A stretch of DNA of 64,000 nt, from positions 44,357-108,356 of the forward strand of contig PKUV01000180.1 in assembly GCA_003131315.1 (NCBI GenBank), in the 5' to 3' direction. This DNA comes from Acidobacteriaceae bacterium. Its GTDB lineage: Bacteria > Acidobacteriota > Terriglobia > Terriglobales > Acidobacteriaceae. Each line of letters begins with the position of its first letter. Positions within the stretch are counted from its first letter, which is position 1. This document shows, in pieces, positions 24,472 to 33,471 of the stretch. A program made the position numbers and the translations under genes. The notes under the pieces are model-generated. The model searched no databases. It was not told the origin of the DNA and worked only from the letters and a program-made list of their open reading frames with translations.

Positions 24472-25494
24472 CTAGCCCACTTCGATCTTCGCTTTGGCGC
24501 GCAGTTGCTTGGCGAGGCCCGAACGCAGCTTCTCGTACTTACTTTTCTGCAACTCCACTTTCAGATCGGACTTCACTTCTTCCAAGCTGCGCTTCTTGGT
24601 CGCGGTGTGAGCATTCAGGCGGACGATGCTGTAGGCCGACTCAATTTGAATCAAGCCACTGACCTGTCCGGGCTGCATTGCCAGGAAGGCTTTGACGATC
24701 TGGGGCGGCAACTTGTCGCGTCCGATGACCTTGTGGTCGCCCATGTTGACCCGGAAATCGTCCTCCGAGATCTTTTCCGCAAGTAGTCCAAAATCCTGAT
24801 AGCTCTTGGTTGCCTTGGCTTGGCGCAATGCATCTTCGGCGTGTTTCTGGGCTTCTTTGGCCTGCGCCGCCGTCGGCTTGAGCGGCGGCACCACGGAAAT
24901 ACTCTGGAAGCTGAATGACTCCGGCTGTTGGAAACGCGCCGGGTTCCTGTCGTAGTAGGCCTTCACCTCGGCCAGCGTCACCGCAGACCTGTTTTCCACG
25001 TCGCTCTTCAAAAGCTGTTCGATCAACAGGGAACGCTGGATCTGCTGGCGAACCTGCTGTGGGGAGCCGTGCATCTCGGCCTGAAGGTATTGCTGGTACT
25101 GGTCGGGACTGTTGAACTGCTTGCGAAAGTCCGCCTCCGCACGATTGAGCTTCTCCGGTGGAACGGTCAGCTTGCGCCGCACCGCTTCCTGGTACACCAG
25201 CTCTTCGAAAATGATCATTTCCAGCGCGCCCTGGCGAATGGCAGCTTCCTGTGCCTTGGGAAATCCATTGTGCTGCTGGGCATAGGGGAAGATGGCGTAC
25301 ATTTCACGCAGCAGGTCGTGATCGGTCAGCACGGCTCCGTTCACGCGCGCCACCGGTTTGTCGCTTACCTGGAGGGCCGACGCCTGAGCAGCAGTCGTGT
25401 TCGCGACGGCAGTCGGGGCATGGGAGGCGACCTGGGCCGAGGCGGCAGAGAGCGCCACCAGAAGCAGAGCGCCGATTGGGAGTTGGTGCTTCAT
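24472..25494 (-). CDS. periplasmic SurA/PpiC-type peptidyl-prolyl isomerase
   Basis: A 340-residue protein with signal peptide, a SurA-like N-terminal helical chaperone region (Val-Ala-Arg-Val-Asn-Gly-Ala-Val-Leu near residue 48, the classic SurA_N entry) and one parvulin domain at about residues 195-300 (Phe-Gly-Leu-Leu-Ala-Glu-Lys-Ile-Ser, Leu-Pro-Pro-Gln-Ile-Val, Pro-Gly-Gln-Val-Ser). Such proteins fold beta-barrels and exported proteins. The gene lies 87 bases downstream of the tetrahaem cytochrome gene and upstream of the barrel operon, so it may serve folding or polymerisation of the local exported proteins. Parvulin genes are also recalled near Geobacter cytochrome filament genes. The start follows a clean upstream gap. 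Confidence 0.85.
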   Translation of the reverse strand: MKHQLPIGALLLVALSAASAQVASHAPTAVANTTAAQASALQVSDKPVARVNGAVLTDHDLLREMYAIFPYAQQHNGFPKAQEAAIRQGALEMIIFEELVYQEAVRRKLTVPPEKLNRAEADFRKQFNSPDQYQQYLQAEMHGSPQQVRQQIQRSLLIEQLLKSDVENRSAVTLAEVKAYYDRNPARFQQPESFSFQSISVVPPLKPTAAQAKEAQKHAEDALRQAKATKSYQDFGLLAEKISEDDFRVNMGDHKVIGRDKLPPQIVKAFLAMQPGQVSGLIQIESAYSIVRLNAHTATKKRSLEEVKSDLKVELQKSKYEKLRSGLAKQLRAKAKIEVG

Positions 25495-25581
25495 AATTCC
25501 TCGCTTGCCGATTCTTTCGAAAACCGAATCCGAAAAAAAAGGGGAGAGAAATTCTCTCCCCCTTTTGTATCACAGCGATTT

Positions 25582-26499
25582 CTACTGGAATACCGTCGTG
25601 ATGTTGTTGGTATTGTTGGCTTCGTTCGCCTCGCCAAAGTGGCACTGGCGGCAGAACTGAGTCGTCGAGGGTGCATTCGTGTTGGCGACGTTGTTGATAT
25701 TGGGGTTGTAGGGGCCATTCACGAAGAAGTAGGTGGCATAGTACTTGCCGCCGCCGTCGTTCGCGATCGGGCTTGATGCGCTGGAGGTGTACACGGTCAT
25801 CACGTGCTGGTTGTGGCAAGTGGTGCAAAGCACGTAGGGCTTGCCTCCGGCTGTGACGCCGAACGGTTGTGACCACTTACCGGGCGCCAGAGCCGGGTAA
25901 CCGTAGTTCGCTACAAACTGAGCATACTGGCTGCCAGCGGTCAGAGTAAATTTGGTGCCGTTGAAGACTAGGCCGGGCATGGTGGTGCTGATGTTGGCGA
26001 GCTGGCCTACCGGGTGATCGTTGGTGTAATTGCCGGCGGCCGTGCCGTCATGTCCGAGCAGGGTCGGAATCGGCTGGCTGCCGTAAGCGGTGTTGGTGAG
26101 GAGACCAATCAGCTGTTCGTACGACTGATTTCTCATCATGTTGCTCGGAGTGACGTTGCCGTCGTGGCAACTCAGGCAGAGCAGAATGCCGCCAACTTCT
26201 TGACTGCCGCTGGTGATGCTGCTGGGCAGAAGTTCCGTGTATTTCCCACCGTCGCCGAATGCGATCGTCTGGCCATAGAGTGGGCTGGCGTCCTGGCCCC
26301 ACAATGCATAGCTGCCAGCATCGGCGCCACCGCCGTGGCCGGAACCGAACGAGCCGCTATGCGGAGCATGACAGCCCGCGCAACCGCGGCCGCCGTTGTT
26401 GTGCGCGCCAAGGACGTCAACCGGCGACGACCAATTCTGCGCCATCATAAACCCTGCGAATGCGAAGACTAACATTACAACTAACACCGCTCTTTTCAT
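25582..26499 (-). CDS. secreted tetrahaem cytochrome c (candidate extracellular filament cytochrome)
   Basis: A 305-residue protein with signal peptide (Met-Lys-Arg-Ala-Val start, cleavage near Met-Met-Ala-Gln) and four CXXCH motifs: CAGCH followed by Ala-Pro-His, CLSCH, CTTCH followed by Asn-Gln-His, and CRQCH near the C-terminus. Between haems the chain is long and rich in Gly, Ser, Asn, Thr and Tyr. Four haems, the Cys-His-Ala-Pro-His pairing and the neutral, Gly-rich composition resemble the OmcE-type cytochromes that polymerise into nanowires; this is family-style reasoning, not proof. ATG 26499 is preceded by GGAGG; a frame from 26517 includes that box. The parvulin gene follows directly downstream. 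Confidence 0.85.
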   Translation of the reverse strand: MKRAVLVVMLVFAFAGFMMAQNWSSPVDVLGAHNNGGRGCAGCHAPHSGSFGSGHGGGADAGSYALWGQDASPLYGQTIAFGDGGKYTELLPSSITSGSQEVGGILLCLSCHDGNVTPSNMMRNQSYEQLIGLLTNTAYGSQPIPTLLGHDGTAAGNYTNDHPVGQLANISTTMPGLVFNGTKFTLTAGSQYAQFVANYGYPALAPGKWSQPFGVTAGGKPYVLCTTCHNQHVMTVYTSSASSPIANDGGGKYYATYFFVNGPYNPNINNVANTNAPSTTQFCRQCHFGEANEANNTNNITTVFQ

Positions 26500-26518
26500 A
26501 AAATTCAAAACCTCCATG

Positions 26519-26540
26519 ATTTGTACAACGCGTTACAAAC
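26519..26540. promoter_or_regulatory. near-perfect palindrome in front of the tetrahaem gene
   Basis: TTTGTACAACGCGTTACAAA is self-complementary apart from one extra base and sits just before the ribosome-binding site of the gene at 25582-26499. It is unlike the TGTGA sites, so a different regulator is implied if it is an operator. Confidence 0.35.
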
Positions 26541-27105
26541 TCTCAGAGGCTTAGGCCTTGGGCTGTGCTTTGTGCCTGGGCACTCTTCGCAGCCGCCCCT
26601 CGGCCTTTGGTAATGCAACTGGCTGTCCGAAACCGACTGGAGCTGCACATGCCGCGAAATTCCCAGTAAGTCGCTGATTGTAAAGACTCAACCTTTCCCA
26701 AGCCGGTCGCACTCGGATTTGGCAGTGGGTGGGGAACTGGGGGAAAAGAACCAACTGGAAAAGGCGGTTGGTCAAATCCCACAGTTCTAAGGTTACTTAG
26801 GGATAATTCAGCGCAAGTGTTGCGAAACACAGCAGTTGCGGACGGCGCAGGAAAGGCGGGATCGGCTGGCTGTTGAAAAACTCCAATCCACGCAGGGTTT
26901 TGGGAAGGGCACGAGTTCACTGGCGGAAAAGTCGATATTCGACGCCCAAGCCCCTAAAAGGGGCGTCTGATTTCCCGTAGAGACGCGGCAAGCCCCGTCT
27001 CTACAGGCGGAAGGCGGAAGAAGGTGGAGAGCCGGGTGTCCCCGCCCGACTGGACGGGCGAGACGCCCGTCTCTCCACCGTATGACTGATCACGCGGTCA
27101 CTCTG
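26541..27105. other. long non-coding gap with repeats
   Basis: No convincing gene; an open frame at 26543-26920 has no ribosome-binding site and a random-looking product. 26921-26975 is a partial family-A element (GGCGGAAAAGTCGAT end plus the GCCCCTAAAAGGGGC hairpin). 26975-27013 forms a TAGAGACG/CGTCTCTA hairpin, and 27023-27079 a longer one. The gap probably contains the tetrahaem promoter. Confidence 0.5.
27023..27079. repeat. inverted repeat, family D
   Basis: GGTGGAGAG and CTCTCCACC enclose CCGCCCG and CGGGCG segments. A relative is at 52994-53045 (GACGGGCGAGCCGCCCGTCC then CTCCAC). It may act as a two-way terminator after the NHL gene. Confidence 0.6.
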
Positions 27106-28353
27106 CTAGCGGCTTTGCGGAGTCTTGGTCTGGGGAGCAGGGGACGCGACCGGTGGCGCGTCTTTCTCCGACGCTCCTACTTTCTTTTCGCGTTGCTCCT
27201 CGCGTTCCTTGCGTAACTGCTCGGTCTCGGCGTCGCTGACATAACGAAACTGCTGCACGCGTCCCGGGTAGATCTCCGAGGTGAAGACGCGGTTGTTTTT
27301 GTCGACGGCGATGCCGACTAGTCCCTGGAACTGCCCAGGCAGCAAGCCGTGGCCGCCAAATGAGATGAGCAACCGGGCTTCCTGGTTGAACACTTGCACA
27401 CGGTCCTGCACGCCATCGGCGACCCAGATATGGCCGTCACTATCGATTGCTACTCCCTTGGGCCGCGCGAAGTATCCCGGGCCATCGCCGTTTTTTCCGA
27501 AGGTGCTGATGAATTTGCCGTCGGCGTCGAAGATCTCGATGCGGTTGTTCAGGGTGTCGGCGACGTAGAGATTGCCGTCCTGATCGACCGCCAACCCGGT
27601 TGGTTTGGCGAAATCCCCGGGGCTGGTGAGTTCGTGTTTGTGTCCGGTGGTGCCGATCTTGCGTTTCAGTTTGAGCGTGTCCGCGTCGTACACCAGCACC
27701 TGATCGAGTTCGACATCGGACACATAGAGCAAGCGGTTCTCACGATCGATGGCCAGCATGCTCGGCTCGGCCAGTCCCTCGGTGATAACGTCGTCCGCCT
27801 TGTGGGCGGCATCGAATACCAGAACGTGACGCAGGCCAGGATCGGAAACGAAGAGACGATCACTGTCGTCCATGGCCAGCCCAACGATGCGCACGAAGTG
27901 CGCGTGAGTCTTGTTCTTGATCAGTTCAACGTCGCGCGTTTCGGTGTTGAAGATGAAGATGGCGCCAACCTTCTGATCCGCCACATATAAGTTGTTCTTG
28001 GAATCGACGGCGACGCCGTACGGTTCGGCGAGCTGGAACAGAACCCTGCTTTCGCTCTGGGGCTGCGTGCCTGCGAGGCGGTCCATCCATTTTGCCTTCT
28101 TGGTGTTGTTCCCAGCCTCGACCTGCGAGATTTTCTCGGCCGCATAGAACGCCTGGTACCGGATGCGCGCAATGGCGGGTGGATTCGGCCAGACGATGTT
28201 GGAATAATCGATGACCGGAATTTTCTTGGGCTCGGCCTTTTTTTTCTTGTCAGCGAATGCGGAAATGGGCGCAAGCAGCGTCAGGCCGAGCATAAGACAC
28301 AACACGAGCCGGCCCTTGCGACTGCGAATCAAACTTGCCTTGACTTCAGACAT
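27106..28353 (-). CDS. six-bladed NHL-repeat propeller protein, copy 2
   Basis: A 415-residue exported protein: basic start, hydrophobic segment with Ala-Phe-Ala cleavage near residue 35, a Lys-rich stretch, then six NHL units (Tyr-Gly-Val-Ala-Val-Asp near residue 112 through Val-Gly-Ile-Ala-Val-Asp near residue 345). The C-terminus is a charged Lys/Glu coiled region followed by a Pro/Thr-rich tail, absent from copy 1. ATG 28353 is preferred over ATG 28362 because the GAGGAG box lies ten bases before the former and touches the latter. It lies 23 bases after the 16-haem gene on the same strand and is likely co-transcribed. A partner or scaffold role for the cytochromes is inferred. Confidence 0.87.
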   Translation of the reverse strand: MSEVKASLIRSRKGRLVLCLMLGLTLLAPISAFADKKKKAEPKKIPVIDYSNIVWPNPPAIARIRYQAFYAAEKISQVEAGNNTKKAKWMDRLAGTQPQSESRVLFQLAEPYGVAVDSKNNLYVADQKVGAIFIFNTETRDVELIKNKTHAHFVRIVGLAMDDSDRLFVSDPGLRHVLVFDAAHKADDVITEGLAEPSMLAIDRENRLLYVSDVELDQVLVYDADTLKLKRKIGTTGHKHELTSPGDFAKPTGLAVDQDGNLYVADTLNNRIEIFDADGKFISTFGKNGDGPGYFARPKGVAIDSDGHIWVADGVQDRVQVFNQEARLLISFGGHGLLPGQFQGLVGIAVDKNNRVFTSEIYPGRVQQFRYVSDAETEQLRKEREEQREKKVGASEKDAPPVASPAPQTKTPQSR

Positions 28354-28376
28354 GGTATTCATTCTCCTCATGCGAA

Positions 28377-29861
28377 CTACCTTTTCGTCAGATCCTTGTG
28401 ACAGCTGGCACAGAAAGCAGCGTTGTTGGCCTGGTCCTTCACCAGCAGATCGGGCTGCGCTGACGCATGCGGCTGGTGGCACGACATGCAGTTGATCTGC
28501 GCGCGCAGCTTGGTGATATCGGTCGGATCGACGATGTCGGCAACCGGGTGGCCGTCCACCGGATGCCCGCGTCCATACTTGAGCGGCAGCACCGCCGCCT
28601 TGTTCTTGGTGAAGTAGTCCTCGGGGAGTTTCACGCTCCCATCAAAGATGGTGATCAGGTGTTCGGCTTCGAGCTTCTTCGGTGCTGGAGAGTCGGGCCC
28701 GTGGCATTCGAGGCACAGCGTATCCGCTTTCTTGGTGCGCAACAGGTGATCGTTATCGCCGCCGTGGGGCTCATGGCAGGTCGCGCATCCCTGCTGAAAA
28801 GCCGGTTGATGGAGATGCGCCTTCTTAAACTGGTCGGCCTGGTCGGTATGGCAGGCCAGACAGGCGCTGACCGGATCCGGCTGCAGGAAGCCCGGGGTTC
28901 TGCCGGCATGGGGGTTGTGACAAGCCACGCATTCTCCCTGGGCTCCGGGATGCGGCGCCTTGGCCTTGTCGATCTTCTCCGCCTGATCGCTGTGACAGGT
29001 GGCACAGAGCGCTCTCGTGTCGGCATTGGTCAGGACAACTTTGCCGTCTTTCGCGGCCTCATGGCAGATCTCGCAGGTCTTGTCGGCGAATGGCGGATGG
29101 GTGAATCTCTGCATCAGCTTCGGCTGTGCGGACTGGTGAGGATCGTGGCACTGCGTACAAGTGGCCGTGGCAAAGGGCTGCCCATGGTGAGACTTAATGA
29201 GTGCGGCGTCCTTGACGTCGTGGCAGTCGATGCAGAGCGCGGGGACGGCCTTGGTCAGGTGATTGTCGAATTCCTGCTTCCCCTTTTCGCCGACTTTGTG
29301 CGTTACGTGGCAGGTGTCGCATCCCATGTCGAGGGCGGCGTGGCGGCTGCCTTTTTCGGGGACGTTCAGGCCCTTGGTGTGGCAATCGAGACAGAGGTTC
29401 GCGCCCTTCTCTCCTGCGGTGGCTTTCAATAATTGATTCTTGTTTTCGGAAACATGCGGGTCGTGGCATTTGATGCAGTCGCGTACGGCGGGCGGATGTA
29501 CGGTGCCTTTCAGCGATGCCACGTCTTTGTCGGCGTGGCAGGTGAGGCAGAGTGCCTGCGGAGTCGAAGTGATGAGCTTTACGCGGGTGATGTCTTTGTT
29601 GACCCGGACTTCATGGCAGCTCAGACAGCCCGTCGCGATGGCGGAATGGACGGCCTTGCCTTTCGACTTATCCTCGTGGCATTCGAGGCACTTGGCCGCG
29701 TCGGTGTCCTTTTCTAAAGGAACGGGGTGAACGGCGGCGGTGGCGCGCGAAATCAGCAGCGCGATCAGCGCCAAGAAAATCAGGACATTAATGTCAAGAC
29801 CGCGGCCGCCGTAACTTGCGACCTTCTTGCAGAACCAGACGCGATGGGGGAGCAATCTCAC
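28377..29861 (-). CDS. 16-haem paired-CXXCH cytochrome c
   Basis: A 494-residue protein with an N-terminal hydrophobic export segment (about residues 24-42) and 16 CXXCH motifs with an almost regular spacing of 25-35 residues. Many motifs carry the following Asp/Asn-Pro-His or Glu-Pro-His that supplies the second ligand of a neighbouring haem. This is the paired-CXXCH architecture of long linear cytochrome wires. There is no large sensor or catalytic domain and no CXXCK. It reads from GTG 29861 with GGAGG upstream. The second NHL gene follows closely. The likely place is the periplasm, bridging inner-membrane donors and the outer membrane, but surface exposure is possible. Confidence 0.9.
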   Translation of the reverse strand: MRLLPHRVWFCKKVASYGGRGLDINVLIFLALIALLISRATAAVHPVPLEKDTDAAKCLECHEDKSKGKAVHSAIATGCLSCHEVRVNKDITRVKLITSTPQALCLTCHADKDVASLKGTVHPPAVRDCIKCHDPHVSENKNQLLKATAGEKGANLCLDCHTKGLNVPEKGSRHAALDMGCDTCHVTHKVGEKGKQEFDNHLTKAVPALCIDCHDVKDAALIKSHHGQPFATATCTQCHDPHQSAQPKLMQRFTHPPFADKTCEICHEAAKDGKVVLTNADTRALCATCHSDQAEKIDKAKAPHPGAQGECVACHNPHAGRTPGFLQPDPVSACLACHTDQADQFKKAHLHQPAFQQGCATCHEPHGGDNDHLLRTKKADTLCLECHGPDSPAPKKLEAEHLITIFDGSVKLPEDYFTKNKAAVLPLKYGRGHPVDGHPVADIVDPTDITKLRAQINCMSCHQPHASAQPDLLVKDQANNAAFCASCHKDLTKR

Positions 29862-30057
29862 ACGGCCTCCGAAGGGTGCGTGTGCACGAAAGTCACCGTA
29901 TCACAGAAAAACTGTTGCGAGTTGCAACGTGCGCGTAACTGACTGAACAAAAGCAGGTTGAGAAACATACTCGATCTGGCTCGGAAACCTCTGGCCGTAA
30001 TTATGGGCCTCGAATGGGCCTTCTGCCGCAGCATCGTCAGTGAAATGCCCCAAAGTT

Positions 30058-30166
30058 CAAGGTTTCAAACTTTCAGAGTTGCAAGGTTTCAAAGATGCTA
30101 ACAAAAACTCGGCCATCCGAACCCGTAACGAATCTTTGAAACTCTGAAACCTTGCAACCTGGCTCG
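30058..30166. repeat. imperfect inverted repeat of AAGGTTTCAAA type
   Basis: TTGCAAGGTTTCAAAGAT at about 30076 faces ATCTTTGAAACTCTGAAACC then TTGCAACC at 30132-30160, and a further AAGGTTTCAAACTTTCAGAG copy starts at 30058. It lies in the gap before the ResB gene; no gene was found there. Confidence 0.6.
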
Positions 30167-30332
30167 ATGGGTCAAATCCCCGTCGAACTGGGCAGGAGTG
30201 CGCGATTTAGCCCAAACCGGCGGTCGTGGTCATCGCCATCTTGTCTGGTAAGTCCCGCTAAATCTGTTGGTTACCCGCCATCGTATGTCTGGCGTGGAAC
30301 TTGCATTTCAAGCTTGGGAACAGGGAGAGGAT

Positions 30333-31784
30333 ATGGCCGTACATTTACGCGCACTCGCCCACAAAACGTGGCGCACCGTTGCTTCCATCCAGACCGGCGT
30401 GGTTCTGTTGATCCTGGTCGTGATTCTCTCGGCGGCCGGAACAATCGTGCTTCAGCGGCCGGTCACCGAGCCCGACGAGATGCAGAGCGCCTACTCCCCG
30501 CAGGCGCTCCGCATACTGGACGCGGGCGGGTTGACCGACGTATTTCACGCCTGGTGGTTCCTCGGACTCATGCTGCTGGTCAGCCTCTGCATCGTAGCGG
30601 CTTCCGTCGATCGTTTCCCCAACTCGTGGCGGTACTTTTCGCGTCCGTACAAATATCCCGACGAAAGCTTCCGCCGTGCTTTACATCCGCAGAAATCGCT
30701 GGCCATCGCGGACGAAGAATCGGGGTTGGTGGCGGCTCAGCGTGCACTGCATGCGCTGGGATACAAGCCGGAACGCGTGGTCCGCGAGGATCATTTCTCC
30801 ATTTTTTCCGAGCGTAGCCGGATCTCCGAGCTAGCGGTGTACATCGTCCATGCCAGCCTCCTGCTCATTTTCTTTGGCACGGTCGTGGACGGTCTTTGGG
30901 GCTGGCGCGGCACGCTCAATCTGAATGAGGGGCAGACCTCCAATATCGTCGAATTACGCGACGGTACTACGCGCACGCTCCCGTTTGCCATTCGCTGCGA
31001 TGCCGCCGGTCAGGAAAACTACAAGGACGGCACCCCGAAGAAGTGGTGGTCCAGGCTGGCCGTGGTTGAAGACGGACGGGATGTACAGAAGAAAGAAATT
31101 GTCGTGAACGATCCGCTTCTCTACAGCGGTGTCCGCTTCTACCAATCGAGTTACGGCCCGAATGGCAAGGTCGACAAGCTCGTGCTGGTCGCGACTCCGA
31201 GCAACGGTTCTGGCGAGAAGCAGGAAATCGGGCTGGCGCTGAACGACACCGTTCCACTCGACGCCGATACCACAGTGCGTTTCGCCGAATTCTTCCCCGA
31301 CTACGCAGTTCGTGACGGGCAGGTGTACCGGAAGTCGAACCAGTTGGAAAATCCGGCAGCCCACCTGGCTGTGACTTCGAAGAGCGCCGGGCAAGACTTC
31401 GACGTGTGGTTCCCACCGATGGACGAGGTCGCCGACAACTCGAAGGCGCCCTACCAGTTCCAGGCCACCGACCTGAAGCTGGGCCACTTCACGGGATTGC
31501 AGGTTTCGCACGAACCGGGACAGTGGGGAGTCTGGTCAGGCGTAGTGCTGTTGGGCGTTGGACTGTCATTCGTGTTCTACGTGGTGCACATACGGTTTTG
31601 GGCGGTACCGGTTCGCGACCCAAAGACGGGCAAGTACTCGCTGTGGATCGGGGGAAGTGCGAACCGCAACCGGGACGCGTTTGAGCAGCGCTTCAACGAT
31701 CTGGTGGCGTTGATGGAAAAAGAACTGAAACCCGTTTCCAGGACCTCTCCGAGCGAGCAGGTCGTTACGGTCGCCGGGAACTGA
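30333..31784 (+). CDS. resB: ResB-like cytochrome c biogenesis protein
   Basis: A 483-residue membrane protein with two N-terminal helices (about residues 15-40 and 70-92), a third at about 170-190, a large periplasmic domain, and a fourth helix near residue 400. This is the ResB/Ccs1 layout. The Ala-Ser-Ile-Gln-Thr-Gly-Val-Val-Leu-Leu start and the Tyr-Gln-Ser-Ser-Tyr-Gly-Pro segment near residue 272 are typical. ResB delivers and holds haem and apocytochrome for System II ligation. ATG 30333 has GGGAGAGGAT upstream; a frame from 30267 is longer but lacks a box. The CcsA gene follows after 22 bases. With 70-odd haem sites nearby, this pair is the expected assembly machine. Confidence 0.9.
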   Translation: MAVHLRALAHKTWRTVASIQTGVVLLILVVILSAAGTIVLQRPVTEPDEMQSAYSPQALRILDAGGLTDVFHAWWFLGLMLLVSLCIVAASVDRFPNSWRYFSRPYKYPDESFRRALHPQKSLAIADEESGLVAAQRALHALGYKPERVVREDHFSIFSERSRISELAVYIVHASLLLIFFGTVVDGLWGWRGTLNLNEGQTSNIVELRDGTTRTLPFAIRCDAAGQENYKDGTPKKWWSRLAVVEDGRDVQKKEIVVNDPLLYSGVRFYQSSYGPNGKVDKLVLVATPSNGSGEKQEIGLALNDTVPLDADTTVRFAEFFPDYAVRDGQVYRKSNQLENPAAHLAVTSKSAGQDFDVWFPPMDEVADNSKAPYQFQATDLKLGHFTGLQVSHEPGQWGVWSGVVLLGVGLSFVFYVVHIRFWAVPVRDPKTGKYSLWIGGSANRNRDAFEQRFNDLVALMEKELKPVSRTSPSEQVVTVAGN

Positions 31785-31806
31785 ACCGGCTCATTGGAGG
31801 ATGTGA

Positions 31807-33210
31807 ATGGCACGAGCAAAAGCGGAACAGCAGCAACCGACAACCGGCATGACCCTGATCGTACTGGTCGGATTGTCGATTGTGTTCCTGCTGTTCATGG
31901 CATTTCTGAACGTGGTCAAGAGTGGCAATCTCTTGAGCGAGACGAACCTGCTCTTTGCCGCCCTGATTTTTTACGCGGGTGCTGGAGCCCTGTATTTGGG
32001 ATTTGGTGTTACGGGCACTGAGTCGTATGTGAAGTTCGCGTCGCTCGCCACGTGGCTGGGATTGATCGCTAATACCGCAGCCGTTGCCCATCGCTGGTAC
32101 GAAGCTGGACATCCACCGTTTGCCAGTGTTTACGAAATGCTGCTGAGCTTCGTGTGGACACTGGCCGTGCTCACGCTGGTGGCCGAAAAAAAGTATGGCG
32201 TGAAGGTCATTGGCACGGTCACCATGCCGGTGGCGATTGTGGGCGTGGTGCTGATGCAGTTGCTGCGGACCGATGTGCATCCGTTGGTTCCCGCCCTGCA
32301 GTCGACCTGGCTGCACGTGCATGTCACGCTGGCCATGCTGGCCTATGCCGCCTGCGCGCTGAGCTTTGCTCTGGCCATGATGTTCCTGATCCAGGACAAC
32401 CTGAAGACCGAGACCTTCCTTGCCGTGACCAGTGCCAGCACCCTTGCCATTTACGCGAGCGTGGTTTTGACGCGCTTCGAGAAGTGGGGCGGGCTGAGCC
32501 TGGCGGCGTGGAATCCGGAAGCGAAGGCAGAAGTCTTCCTTTCCAAGGGCGTGCGATTGTTCGTCACCGTTCCGGATCTCGGCTGGCTGATGACTCTCAC
32601 GCTTTTGGTGGTCGCATCGCCGCTGGTGTTCTACGGGCTGGCGCGCTGGAAGAACAACGAAAGCTTCCTGACGCTTGCCAATCGCGCTGTATTCCTCAGC
32701 ATTCTCCTCCAAGTGATGACGCTGGTCATGTTTGTGGTGCGCGCCCGTGATAGCCGCTATCCGTCGCTCGACGCAGACGGATTGTTCCCAACCAGCCTTG
32801 CCGCCAGCCCCTTCATCCTTTCGGGCCTGGTGGGCGGAGTATTTATCTCTCTGCTTTATCTGCTGCTGCTGTGGCGGCGCCCGGATCTGGGGCGTTTGCT
32901 GCCCAGCGCGGACAACCTCGACCGGATCACCTACAAAACCATCTCTCTTGCCTTCCCCTTACTGACGCTCATGATCGCCGCCGGAGCGTACTGGGCGAAC
33001 CAGACCTGGGGCTCCTATTGGAGTTGGGATCCAAAAGAGACTTGGGCGGCGATTACCTGGCTGGTGTACGCCCTCTATTTGCACATGCGCGTCACTCGGG
33101 GATGGCGTGGCCGTCGCGCTGCTTACTTCGCCATCATCGGCTTTGCGGTGGTGATGTTCACTTTCTTCGGTGTGACTTACCTGCTGCCCGGACTGCACGC
33201 TTATGCCTAG
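31807..33210 (+). CDS. ccsA: CcsA/ResC-like haem ligase subunit of System II
   Basis: A 467-residue protein with about eight to ten helices. The tryptophan-rich haem-handling WWD motif is plain: [11 protein letters not shown] near residue 400, with flanking histidines (Leu-His-Met-Arg near residue 424 and His in the 160-175 region). It forms the cytochrome c synthase with ResB: haem export and thioether bond formation outside the membrane. GGAGGATGTGA precedes the ATG. A family-B palindromic element begins on the base after the stop codon. Nitrogen- or iron-dependent control is not visible; no TGTGA operator was found in front of this pair. Confidence 0.92.
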   Translation: MARAKAEQQQPTTGMTLIVLVGLSIVFLLFMAFLNVVKSGNLLSETNLLFAALIFYAGAGALYLGFGVTGTESYVKFASLATWLGLIANTAAVAHRWYEAGHPPFASVYEMLLSFVWTLAVLTLVAEKKYGVKVIGTVTMPVAIVGVVLMQLLRTDVHPLVPALQSTWLHVHVTLAMLAYAACALSFALAMMFLIQDNLKTETFLAVTSASTLAIYASVVLTRFEKWGGLSLAAWNPEAKAEVFLSKGVRLFVTVPDLGWLMTLTLLVVASPLVFYGLARWKNNESFLTLANRAVFLSILLQVMTLVMFVVRARDSRYPSLDADGLFPTSLAASPFILSGLVGGVFISLLYLLLLWRRPDLGRLLPSADNLDRITYKTISLAFPLLTLMIAAGAYWANQTWGSYWSWDPKETWAAITWLVYALYLHMRVTRGWRGRRAAYFAIIGFAVVMFTFFGVTYLLPGLHAYA

Positions 33211-33329
33211 CAGTCCGTGGTGTAAGTGAGATTTGTATCAGGGCACGCCCTTCAGGCGTGCCGTAAGTGCTGCGTTATGAATGCGCCTTCAGGCGCTGAG
33301 GGTGGGGACTGGAGTTTCACACGGACTCC
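33211..33329. repeat. palindromic element, family B
   Basis: It starts directly after the ccsA stop with CAGTCCGTGGTG and ends GTTTCACACGGACTCC. Inside are GGCACGCCCTTCAGGCGTGCC and AAT-GCGCCTTCAGGCGC hairpins. Confidence 0.75.
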
Positions 33330-33471
33330 TAGCCGCCCTCAGTTTGCAGCGACGGTAACTGGGCCAGTGGTATAGACTGCCCGCGCGCGACTGCGGTGCT
33401 GTCCTCCTCCAGGAACGGCTGGCAGCGCGCACAGAATGTCGGTAGGCTAGTCTCATGTGGAGGACTTCGGA

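Noticed and set aside
26555..26620. Possible c-di-GMP (GEMM) riboswitch before the tetrahaem cytochrome, suggested by GGCACAAAGCACAGCC and GGCCTAAGCC-like strings
   Set aside because: The two conserved stems and the tetraloop cannot be drawn; the resemblance is only local.
26543..26920. 125-codon open frame upstream of the tetrahaem gene
   Set aside because: No ribosome-binding site, composition unlike its neighbours, and it would occupy the expected promoter region.
29881..29897. TGTGA-type operator before the 16-haem gene (GTGCACGAAAGTCACC)
   Set aside because: Only one half site fits; too weak to include.
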